Part shown: one piece after another, positions 1 to 6,821 of the stretch
Layout of the letters: every line of letters starts with the position of its first letter
Numbering within the stretch: the stretch's first letter is position 1
DNA from: F0422 sp003992255
Lineage (GTDB): Bacteria > Bacillota > Negativicutes > Veillonellales > Veillonellaceae
Length of the DNA: 64,000 bases
Direction of reading: 5' to 3'
Assembly (NCBI RefSeq): GCF_003992255.1
Contig: NZ_RQVA01000003.1
Span: forward strand, 105,681 to 169,680
The notes under the pieces: generated by a model
What the model was told of the DNA's origin: nothing
What the model saw: the letters and a program-made list of their open reading frames with translations, nothing else
The model's database searches: none
Made by a program: the position numbers and the translations under genes

Positions 1-389
1 CAGTTCAAGATGTGGTGCGGCGCACCTTATATATGAGTATATTTTTTATATTGATTCCCCTAGGAGCGTACACAATTCATACAGGCATGAGTGCCATGGT
101 GGCAGGGGTGAGCTATGGGATATTATCCCTGTTCATTCCTATCTTTTACTTGCGTTCTAGTGAAAGTGGATTTGGTCCTAAGGCTCGTAGAATACCGATT
201 TGTGTGTACGTGTTAGCTTGGGCACTAGTACAAGGTGGTACATTCTTGGTGTTTAACAACTTAGATTTATCTTGGTTGTGGAACTTATCTACTATTGGTC
301 GTGATGTGGTGTTTGCCATCATCATGTATTGCCAAGTGACATTGTCTTTGGTATTGGCATTAGCAGGTGGAAAGAATACAGAGGTGTAA
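1..389 (+). CDS. hydrophobic membrane protein, 5' end outside the window
   Basis: The frame is open from the first bases of the window, so the first in-frame GTG at 12 is probably not the true start. The visible ~126 residues form about four hydrophobic segments with short polar loops (for example SSESGFGPKARR), so this is an integral inner-membrane protein. I do not recognise the family. The next gene starts 2 nt after the stop and encodes another polytopic protein with a similar rhythm of membrane segments, so the two probably form an operon and may act as a pair. No catalytic motif is visible. Confidence 0.6.
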   Translation, partial: VQDVVRRTLYMSIFFILIPLGAYTIHTGMSAMVAGVSYGILSLFIPIFYLRSSESGFGPKARRIPICVYVLAWALVQGGTFLVFNNLDLSWLWNLSTIGRDVVFAIIMYCQVTLSLVLALAGGKNTEV

Positions 390-390
390 T

Positions 391-1251
391 ATGAGAAGTT
401 ATATAAAATTTTATGGATGGTCCCTATTGTGGATTATTCCGTTAAGTCTAGTGTTTAGTTTAGGCCAATTTGATACAGCTAGCATCATTATGTTTACCAT
501 ATCTTCATTAGCCATTCCATTAACGCTGAAATCAGTACCTCGATTGGCAAGCCAATTTGATTTTGAGTTGGGTAAAGGTCATTATGTATATGCATGGATA
601 TGGTGGAATTTCTTTTTCTTCTTTGGAAATGGTATTTTGCCATTCACATTACCACAAGACCCATTGATGATTATAGCTGCATGGATTCTAACGATGATCA
701 TCGTGGTAGCGCTTATATTAGCCACAGCTCGTGCGTTAGATGTATGGATGCAACGCAAAGAGCGTCATTATTTTATCGATACAGTCTTGAATATTTCCAC
801 TTATGCATTACCATTGCCATTATTGTTTTTAGGCGATGTTATGTATTTGAACTTAGCCGATCCACGGATACTAGCATCATTGGATGCACAAGGATATGTA
901 GGACTTATTGCGAGCTTGTATATTGGCGTATTAGCACTAATTATTACGACTGTCGGTAGTATGGTTTTATACTTATATCCACGCCGTACATCCTTGTGGC
1001 CGCGTGTCACTGCCATCGTAGTGATGGCTGTGTGGTGGGTGGCAACCAATGCACACATCCTATTCGGTGGATACATTCCAGATATTGTGAAAGTCTGGGC
1101 AGGGAAAGCATTGCCAGCGTTTACAGGCAGTCCACTAGTGTATATTACTCCAGCAGTATTTGAAATCTGTGCCATTGCACTAAGCGTGGCTATTGGGTTG
1201 GGAATTGAAAAGTTGTGGTTGTCAAAGCAAGGTGAAGCTCAAGATACATAA
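391..1251 (+). CDS. polytopic membrane protein of unknown function
   Basis: A 286-residue protein with roughly seven to eight hydrophobic segments. I chose the ATG at 391, preceded by GAGGTG, over upstream in-frame codons. There is a tryptophan/phenylalanine-rich stretch near residues 62-75 and short cytoplasm-like loops with KSVPR and MQRKERH. No ATP-binding, metal or transporter signature is recognised. It follows the preceding membrane gene by 2 nt and is closed by a strong intrinsic terminator at 1320-1368, so it is the last gene of its operon. Function unknown. Confidence 0.6.
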   Translation: MRSYIKFYGWSLLWIIPLSLVFSLGQFDTASIIMFTISSLAIPLTLKSVPRLASQFDFELGKGHYVYAWIWWNFFFFFGNGILPFTLPQDPLMIIAAWILTMIIVVALILATARALDVWMQRKERHYFIDTVLNISTYALPLPLLFLGDVMYLNLADPRILASLDAQGYVGLIASLYIGVLALIITTVGSMVLYLYPRRTSLWPRVTAIVVMAVWWVATNAHILFGGYIPDIVKVWAGKALPAFTGSPLVYITPAVFEICAIALSVAIGLGIEKLWLSKQGEAQDT

Positions 1252-1319
1252 TTAAAGAAAAGATATTATATAGTTGTTTTGATATTTTCAAAGTAAAAAA
1301 ATCTATACAGAGTAAAAGA

Positions 1320-1368
1320 GGATGTAATCAGCATGCCGCCAAACTGCGCATGTTATTACATCCTTTTT
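1320..1368 (+). terminator. intrinsic terminator after the membrane-protein pair
   Basis: GGATGTAAT at 1320-1328 pairs perfectly with ATTACATCC at 1355-1363, with further pairing inside (CATGC with GCATG) and a run of T right after the right arm. It lies between convergent genes and can stop plus-strand transcription. Confidence 0.8.
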
Positions 1369-1394
1369 ATGATTAGCTATTAGAAATGTATCGT

Positions 1395-2567
1395 TTAGTA
1401 CCAGCGTGTTAATGGTAATGTATTGTTAATGCATTTTGTCATCAGAATTTGATGCAAATCCATGTTGCCAATATAAAATCCAACGGCACAACCACATAGG
1501 TATAAATCCCACATACGTACAAATTCAGTGCCCCGTACTTTTTCTACTTGGTCACGAACACCTTGGAAATTATTGTACCAATACATCAATGTTTTGTAAT
1601 AGTGAAAGCGTAAATTTTCCACATCCAGAACATTCATATCATATTCGTAGGCAAGACCAATGATTTCTCTTAGGGAAGGCAAGGATCCACCAGGGAAGAT
1701 GTATTTACGAATCCATGCACTGGTTTCTTTTTCCGCTGGATCACTGATGTAATGAAGTAAAAATAAACCTCCTTCTTTTAGCATGGAAGATGCATCCTCC
1801 ATGTATATAGGTAAATTAGGGCGACCTACATGTTCTAACATGCCTACACTTACCATGCGATCGAACTGACGGCCAGAGGCAGCTACATCGCGATAGTCTA
1901 TTAGATCGATTTCCACTTGACCTTCAAGACCAAATTGTTTAATTCGTTCTTGACCTTTTTTCCATTGCTCCTCAGACAATGTACAGCCATAGCCTTTGAC
2001 TCCATATTTTAGAGCGGCTTCGATGAGAAGGAATCCCCAGCCGCAACCAATATCGAGAAGTGTCATACCTTCTTGTAAGTGTAATTTATCAAGAATGTGA
2101 TGTACTTTTTGATATTGTGCGACTTCCAGGCTGTCATTTTCATGTTTGAAATAGGCACAGGAATAACTCATAGTTTCATCAAGCCATAAACTATAGAAAT
2201 CATTTCCTAAATCATAATGGGAAGATACTTGTTGTTTTTGGTCTTTCTTTCTAAGTCCCATATTAAATAGGGAACTAAGCACTTTTTTGTTAATAGAGTC
2301 TTTGTTAACATGACCTAATACGACGCAAAGAGCTTTGAATAAATCTCCTTCAATTTCTATATCTTTGCGCATGTATGCTTCACCTAATGCCAATTCGGCG
2401 GATACCAATATATCTTTTTTAGGGATATCTTTATTGACAATAATTGTAAATTCGGGATTACCTTCCCCAATTGTATATTTTTTATCGCCAACTTTTACAA
2501 CAAAACAATGATCATTGAAACGTTCCAAATAGTGTACTAAAAAAGTATCAAAGAGTTTAGAAAACAT
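1395..2567 (-). CDS. cfa: cyclopropane-fatty-acyl-phospholipid synthase family methyltransferase
   Basis: A 390-residue protein that by family would transfer a methylene group from S-adenosylmethionine to unsaturated acyl chains of membrane phospholipids. The SAM-binding motif LDIGCGWG is at about residues 171-178. The YSCAYF motif around Cys137 matches the conserved cysteine region of Cfa. HYDLGNDFY precedes it, as in the family. I chose the ATG at 2567, with AAAGGA about 7 nt upstream, rather than the in-frame ATG at 2624, which adds a Cys/Ile-rich stretch with no ribosome binding site. The gene is monocistronic and converges on the upstream pair. The short N-terminal lobe is typical of Firmicutes Cfa. 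A tuberculostearate or other MT relative cannot be excluded. Confidence 0.85.
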   Translation of the reverse strand: MFSKLFDTFLVHYLERFNDHCFVVKVGDKKYTIGEGNPEFTIIVNKDIPKKDILVSAELALGEAYMRKDIEIEGDLFKALCVVLGHVNKDSINKKVLSSLFNMGLRKKDQKQQVSSHYDLGNDFYSLWLDETMSYSCAYFKHENDSLEVAQYQKVHHILDKLHLQEGMTLLDIGCGWGFLLIEAALKYGVKGYGCTLSEEQWKKGQERIKQFGLEGQVEIDLIDYRDVAASGRQFDRMVSVGMLEHVGRPNLPIYMEDASSMLKEGGLFLLHYISDPAEKETSAWIRKYIFPGGSLPSLREIIGLAYEYDMNVLDVENLRFHYYKTLMYWYNNFQGVRDQVEKVRGTEFVRMWDLYLCGCAVGFYIGNMDLHQILMTKCINNTLPLTRWY

Positions 2568-2596
2568 AAGTAAGTCCTTTCTTGTTATTATGCACA

Positions 2597-2680
2597 ATAT
2601 ACAGTATATGCAGCGGCTAGGCATGTATTTTAATCATTTAGCTAATCACACATATTACAAAGTATAGGTTTACATATCAA
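2597..2680 (-). promoter_or_regulatory. promoter and palindrome upstream of cfa
   Basis: On the minus strand, TTGATA (2680-2675) and TAATAT (2657-2652) are separated by 17 nt and form a good sigma-A type promoter. The 5' untranslated region contains the palindrome ATATACaGTATAT at 2597-2609, which could be an operator or a leader structure. Confidence 0.5.
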
Positions 2681-2943
2681 ATATATATAAGTTTAAAAGA
2701 AATAGCCATTGATTTTGTGGGCTTCTTTCATAATCATATGTATTTAATATGAATAGATAAACCTAATGAAGCTATTATATACCATTTATACAGAAAATAA
2801 ATTATATACATAAAAAAATGTATTGTGCAGATAGATTTAAGGATCTTATTATAAATTAATAGCGGATATATGATATAATAATTAATTCATTGAAATTTTA
2901 TTAAATATTTCAATTTTTTTGTAATTAAAATCACAATATGTAA
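2681..2943. other. AT-rich intergenic stretch with a start-proximal hairpin
   Basis: No gene is seen here. The only clear elements are an extended -10 (TGATATAAT at 2871-2879) followed almost at once by a hairpin, ATTGAAAT (2889-2896) with ATTTCAAT (2907-2914), running into a T tract to 2920. As arranged, this would give an RNA of only about 35 nt. Its role is unknown. Confidence 0.4.
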
Positions 2944-3033
2944 TTGACATAGATGCTATTTTGTACTACTCTATACGAGGAACTAAACTACATAGTCTGT
3001 ATCACTATGAACAGAACTAAGTTCCTATTTTTT
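2944..3033 (+). promoter_or_regulatory. promoter and terminator-like leader of the ECF S-component gene
   Basis: TTGACA at 2944-2949 is followed after 17 nt by TACTCT at 2967-2972. Transcription would start close to a two-part hairpin: AGGAACT (2978-2984) pairs with AGTTCCT (3020-3026), and inside it CATAGT (2991-2996) pairs with ACTATG (3004-3009). A T tract follows at 3028-3033. This is a terminator placed in the leader, about 50 nt before the start codon, and suggests attenuation. It does not match a riboswitch class that I can name. Confidence 0.5.
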
Positions 3034-3081
3034 ATTTATTGGTTCGACTTATATCCTGAGGGAATAAGAACGGAGGAAAAC

Positions 3082-3684
3082 ATGGAAAAAGAATCAGCAG
3101 TATTACAAACACGGTCAGCACAAAAATTCACTGTTCGTCAATTGACAATCATTGGTTTATTGGCGGGAATTACGATTGTCCTAGGTATGACAGGATGGGG
3201 ATTTGTGCCGATTCCACCAATCAGTGCAACGATTCTACATATCCCAACCATTTTAGGTGGTGTTGTAGAAGGTCCTAAGGTAGGTATGGCAGTAGGATTT
3301 TTATTCGGTGTCTATAGTATGGTGCAAGCATATATAGCGCCTAATGTATTATCCTTTGCATTTATGAATCCAATCATCTCTGTATTGCCTAGAATGCTCA
3401 TTGGCTTAGTAGCTGCATTAGTATATCTATACTTGCCAATTAAGGTAAAAGCTATTCGTATTGGCTTGGCTGCATTTTTAGGAACAGCAACAAATACAAT
3501 TTTAGTTATGTCTGGAATTTATGCTATTTATGGGGTAGAATTTGCTAAAGCTACTCATATCCCAGAAGAAACTGTACTGAAAGCGGTCATGGCTATTGTG
3601 TGGTCTCATGGCATTCCAGAAGCCTTATTAGCAGTGGCAGTTGTAACTCCAGTGGCAATTGCGGTTATTAGAAAATTTAAATGA
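3082..3684 (+). CDS. ECF transporter S component (substrate not assigned)
   Basis: A 200-residue integral membrane protein with about six hydrophobic segments. After a polar N-terminus it shows the pattern of substrate-binding (S) subunits of energy-coupling-factor vitamin transporters: an N-terminal TIIGLLAGI helix, PIPPISATILHIPTILGG, then a GPKVGMAVGFLFGVYSM segment and NPIISVLPRMLIG. S components bind a vitamin or cofactor and dock on a shared EcfA-EcfA'-EcfT module, which is not in this window. I chose the ATG at 3082 with GGAGG 6 nt upstream. The in-frame ATG at 2953 lies in the leader hairpin and is unlikely. The closest family type seems to be the COG4684-like group, but the substrate cannot be read from the sequence. 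Confidence 0.75.
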   Translation: MEKESAVLQTRSAQKFTVRQLTIIGLLAGITIVLGMTGWGFVPIPPISATILHIPTILGGVVEGPKVGMAVGFLFGVYSMVQAYIAPNVLSFAFMNPIISVLPRMLIGLVAALVYLYLPIKVKAIRIGLAAFLGTATNTILVMSGIYAIYGVEFAKATHIPEETVLKAVMAIVWSHGIPEALLAVAVVTPVAIAVIRKFK

Positions 3685-3742
3685 TAATGATATTGAGTGT
3701 ATAGACTGCTCATGCATTCAAGCACGGATTTTTTAAATCGTA

Positions 3743-3788
3743 TATAATCAAGAAGTGATTAAATAAACCTGGTCACTTCTTGTTTTTT
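3743..3788 (+). terminator. hairpin terminator before the zinc-binding lipoprotein gene
   Basis: AAGAAGTGA (3750-3758) pairs with TCACTTCTT (3773-3781), followed by GTTTTTT. A TATAAT at 3743-3748 lies directly in front. The hairpin may simply end the ECF S-component transcript, or it may be a start-proximal attenuator of the next gene. Confidence 0.65.
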
Positions 3789-3809
3789 ATATTGGGAAGG
3801 AGTATACTC

Positions 3810-4850
3810 ATGAATTGGAAAAAACGATTGACCTATTTTGTGCTAGGAGCTACAGTAGTGGCTACTGCAGTTGGTATTGCAGGATGTGGAAGCGACACAA
3901 AACAAGCTGCTTCATCTGATAAAATGAAAGTTGTTACAACGGTGTTCCCTGTGTACGATGTGGCGAAACAAGTGGGGGGAGATAAAGTAGATGTAACTTT
4001 ATTAGTGCCTCCAGGAGCAGAGCCTCATGATTGGGATCCGACTGCACAAGATTTAAAAGAAATCGGTACAGCTAAAGTGTTCTTATATAGTGGTGCTGGT
4101 CTAGAGCCAACAGAAAAGATTTTAGCTCCAGATGTGTTGCAAAAAGCACAACCTGTTGAATTATCTAAATCTGTAACATTATTACCAGCTCCAGATGAAG
4201 ATGAAGACGAACATGATCATGACCATGATAAAGATCACGATCATGATAAGGACCACAAGGAAGACAAAGACGACCATGATAAAGCACAAGCAGAAGATAA
4301 GCATGAACACGAACATGAGCATGGCGAGTTTGACCCACATGTGTGGTTAGATCCTATGAACGTAGCAAAAGAAGTTGATGCAGTGGTAGAAGCATTCTCT
4401 AAAGCAGACCCTGCTAATGCGAAATACTATGAAGCTAACGGCAAAGCATACAAAGAAAAATTACAAGCTTTACACGGTAAATATGAAGAGTTTGGTAACA
4501 AACAACATGACAAACATTTAGTAGTTAGCCATATGGCATTTGGTTACTTAGCTAAAGCATACGGCTTTGAACAATTAGGTATCATGGGTGTATCTCCAGA
4601 TGCAGAACCAACACCAGAACGCATGGCTGATATTGTGGCGTTCATCAAAGAACATAATGTAAAAGCAATCTTCAGTGAAGAATTGGTAAGCCCTAAATTG
4701 GCTAATGCTATCGCTGCTGAAACTGGTGTAAAAGTGTATGTATTGAACCCAGCGGAAGGTTTAACTGAAGAACAAACACAAAAAGGTACCACATACTTAG
4801 ATATTATGGAAGAAAACCTTAAAGTGTTACAAGAAGCGTTAGGACAATAA
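3810..4850 (+). CDS. znuA: zinc ABC transporter substrate-binding lipoprotein (ZnuA/AdcA type)
   Basis: A 346-residue member of the cluster A-I metal-binding proteins, which capture Zn(II) outside the inner membrane for an ABC importer. A lipoprotein signal peptide ends at GIAG-Cys26. The metal-ligand motifs EPHDWDP (His73), DPHVW (His177) and VSHMAFGY are present, as is FSEEL..P near the C-terminus. Between them lies a long acidic, histidine-rich loop (about residues 130-171, repeated HDHDHDKDHD) typical of zinc rather than manganese binders. The start at 3810 is supported by GGGAAGGAG. No permease or ATPase gene is adjacent, so it is an orphan whose partners must be elsewhere. Confidence 0.9.
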   Translation: MNWKKRLTYFVLGATVVATAVGIAGCGSDTKQAASSDKMKVVTTVFPVYDVAKQVGGDKVDVTLLVPPGAEPHDWDPTAQDLKEIGTAKVFLYSGAGLEPTEKILAPDVLQKAQPVELSKSVTLLPAPDEDEDEHDHDHDKDHDHDKDHKEDKDDHDKAQAEDKHEHEHEHGEFDPHVWLDPMNVAKEVDAVVEAFSKADPANAKYYEANGKAYKEKLQALHGKYEEFGNKQHDKHLVVSHMAFGYLAKAYGFEQLGIMGVSPDAEPTPERMADIVAFIKEHNVKAIFSEELVSPKLANAIAAETGVKVYVLNPAEGLTEEQTQKGTTYLDIMEENLKVLQEALGQ

Positions 4851-4877
4851 TTATTCCTGTTATATAAGTGATTTATC

Positions 4878-4906
4878 TTGCTTACATTGGCATTAAATGA
4901 TACTAT
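4878..4906 (+). promoter_or_regulatory. promoter of the SCIFF precursor gene
   Basis: TTGCTT at 4878-4883 and TACTAT at 4901-4906 are separated by 17 nt, about 33 nt before the start codon at 4940. A strong AGGAGG lies at 4928-4933. Confidence 0.5.
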
Positions 4907-4939
4907 AGTATAGTAAGTTTGTGCTTAGGAGGAATGAAG

Positions 4940-5083
4940 ATGTCTAAACGTATTCGTACAATTAACACTGAATCCCTACAAAAAACTGCTAAAACAGGCG
5001 GCTGCGGCGAATGTCAAACATCTTGCCAATCTGCTTGCAAAACTAGCTGTACAGTAGGCAACCAAGTGTGCAAACAAAAATAA
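4940..5083 (+). CDS. scfA: SCIFF ranthipeptide precursor (six cysteines in about forty-five residues)
   Basis: A 47-residue peptide with a strong Shine-Dalgarno site (AGGAGG). It carries exactly six cysteines (residues 22, 25, 29, 33, 37 and 44) in a Gly/Thr/Ser-rich C-terminal half, after a polar leader containing KRIRTINTESLQ. This is the hallmark of SCIFF, a ribosomally made, modified peptide in which a radical SAM enzyme links cysteine sulfur to non-alpha carbons of other residues, often threonine. The gene for such an enzyme follows at 5398, as expected. A hairpin terminator between the two probably allows more precursor than enzyme to be made. Biological activity of SCIFF products is not established; a signalling role has been proposed for the class. 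Confidence 0.93.
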   Translation: MSKRIRTINTESLQKTAKTGGCGECQTSCQSACKTSCTVGNQVCKQK

Positions 5084-5096
5084 TCATTCGATTAGC

Positions 5097-5130
5097 AATA
5101 AGCTGTTCACCATATGGTGGGCAGCTTATT
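5097..5130 (+). terminator. hairpin between SCIFF precursor and maturase genes
   Basis: AATAAGCTG (5097-5105) pairs with CAGCTTATT (5122-5130), with an inner CACCATATGGTG palindrome. The T-rich tail is weak, so it may act as a partial terminator or mRNA-stabilising 3' end. Confidence 0.65.
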
Positions 5131-5186
5131 TGCTTTATATTACTTCTAGGATTATACTAAACGTGTTACTATAAAACGTACAAAGA

Positions 5187-5213
5187 CCCCCTAGATATAC
5201 CAGATCTAGGGGG
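5187..5213. repeat. perfect inverted repeat upstream of scfB
   Basis: CCCCCTAGAT (5187-5196) pairs perfectly with ATCTAGGGGG (5204-5213) over a 7-nt loop, with no clear T tract on either side. The rest of the 313-nt gap between scfA and scfB holds an extended -10 for scfB (TGATATAAT, 5354-5362) and no other gene. Confidence 0.55.
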
Positions 5214-5397
5214 ATTCTGTATGCTAACCTTTTATATCTTTAGCTTGTCTAAATTATAATATCTGTACTTCAAAAGTACAATTTTTTGCATACTATAATT
5301 TTAGAAAAAGTATACCCTATATTGATAGCTTTCTATACGTCATAGGCATAAAGTGATATAATACAAATTAGACTTTAGTAAGTTAATGGAGGTATGA

Positions 5398-6792
5398 ATG
5401 TTAGAATTACAACCGATGATTCATAAATTTAAAATGAAAGATAAGTTCTTTCTATTGGATGTAAATAGTGGAATTATCCATGTGATCGATGAGCTCATTG
5501 ATCGTGTATTAGATATCTATAACGGCACAAACCGTGATGCTGTACATAGTGCGTTAGATGCTACAGAGGATGCAGTGGAGTTAGATGAAATTATGGATGA
5601 GTTAGATGAACTCATCAAAGAGGAAATGCTCTTTGCTCCTATGTCTGCAGAGTTCAAACTAGTGGTAGATGAAAAACCAATTGTAAAAGCTCTTTGTTTA
5701 AATATTGCTCATGATTGCAACTTAGCTTGTAAATATTGTTTTGCCAGCCAAGGTGATTACGGCGGAGTGAAACGTGAATTGATGAGCTTTGATGTAGCGA
5801 AGCGTGCCGTAGATTTCTTGATTTCCATGAGCGGTCCACGTCAACATTGTGAAATTGATTTCTTTGGTGGCGAACCATTATTAAACTGGGAAGTTGTGAA
5901 ACAAACCGTAGAATATATTGAATCCATTCAAGAGGAACATGGGAAAATCTTTAAATTAACGTTGACCACCAACGGCATGTTGTTGACGCAAGATAAAATT
6001 GACTATGTGAATGAACATGACATGAGCTTAGTACTTTCCTTAGATGGCCGTGAAGATGTGCATAATAGCATGCGCCCAAGCTCTGGTGGTAAAGACACTT
6101 ACAATACAGTAGCGAAGAACCTAGTGAATGCTGTTAAACAACGTGACGGTCGTGAATATTATGTACGTGGTACCTATACACATAATAACTTGGACTTCTG
6201 TAAAGACGTAGAGGCTATGTCCGATTTGGGTTTTGAACATTTGTCTATGGAACCAGTGGTTGGCGAAGATGGGGCTTATGTGTTACGTCCTGAGGATATG
6301 CCAATCATCGAAAAAGAATATGAAAAATTGGCAGGCCTATATTTAGAACGTCAATTGGCTGGTTGGGGTGAGAAATTTAATTTCTTCCACTTCCGAATGG
6401 ATTTATACCGTGGACCATGTATGGCAAAACGTTTGCGTGGTTGTGGAGCTGGTCATGAGTATATGGCTGTCGTACCAAATGGAGATATTTACCCATGTCA
6501 CCAATATGTAGGTAAAGATGGCTATGTGATTGGTACAGTCTTTGATGGTTTAAAAAACTACGACATACCGACACAGTTTAGAAATACTCACGTATTTACG
6601 AAAGAAACCTGTGCCAACTGTTGGGCGAAATTCTTCTGCTCCGGCGGTTGCCATGCGAACAATGAAACATTAGGTGGAGACCTTAGCACACCATATGAAT
6701 TAGGATGTAAATTACAGAAAAAACGTATTGAATGTGCTATCATGATTCAAGCTGAACTAGATGCAGCGGGGATCCGACAAGAAAATCACTAA
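5398..6792 (+). CDS. scfB: SCIFF radical SAM maturase (thioether-forming, SPASM domain)
   Basis: A 464-residue enzyme expected to use [4Fe-4S] clusters and S-adenosylmethionine to install sulfur-to-carbon thioether crosslinks in the ScfA peptide. The N-terminal ~95 residues resemble a RiPP-recognition region. The radical SAM motif CX3CX2C is at Cys107, Cys111 and Cys114 (CNLACKYC), followed by FFGGEPLLNW. The C-terminal third is cysteine-rich (GPCMAKRLRGCG, YPCHQYVG, CANCWAKFFCSGGCH, GCKLQKK), which is the SPASM/twitch region holding auxiliary clusters. A GGAGGT site precedes the ATG at 5398. The gene follows scfA, and the hyp operon begins 29 nt later. Length and motifs fit the SCIFF maturase family well. 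Confidence 0.93.
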   Translation: MLELQPMIHKFKMKDKFFLLDVNSGIIHVIDELIDRVLDIYNGTNRDAVHSALDATEDAVELDEIMDELDELIKEEMLFAPMSAEFKLVVDEKPIVKALCLNIAHDCNLACKYCFASQGDYGGVKRELMSFDVAKRAVDFLISMSGPRQHCEIDFFGGEPLLNWEVVKQTVEYIESIQEEHGKIFKLTLTTNGMLLTQDKIDYVNEHDMSLVLSLDGREDVHNSMRPSSGGKDTYNTVAKNLVNAVKQRDGREYYVRGTYTHNNLDFCKDVEAMSDLGFEHLSMEPVVGEDGAYVLRPEDMPIIEKEYEKLAGLYLERQLAGWGEKFNFFHFRMDLYRGPCMAKRLRGCGAGHEYMAVVPNGDIYPCHQYVGKDGYVIGTVFDGLKNYDIPTQFRNTHVFTKETCANCWAKFFCSGGCHANNETLGGDLSTPYELGCKLQKKRIECAIMIQAELDAAGIRQENH

Positions 6793-6821
6793 AATTATAT
6801 AACTGAAGGGAGGCGGGTTCT

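Noticed and set aside
1391..1408. TTAGTACCAGCGTGTTAA resembling a FapR half-site
   Set aside because: It lies in the 3' coding end of cfa, only the first half matches, and it is not near a promoter.
2953..3081. Upstream in-frame extension of the ECF S-component gene
   Set aside because: It runs through the leader hairpin and T tract and lacks a ribosome site; the ATG at 3082 has GGAGG.
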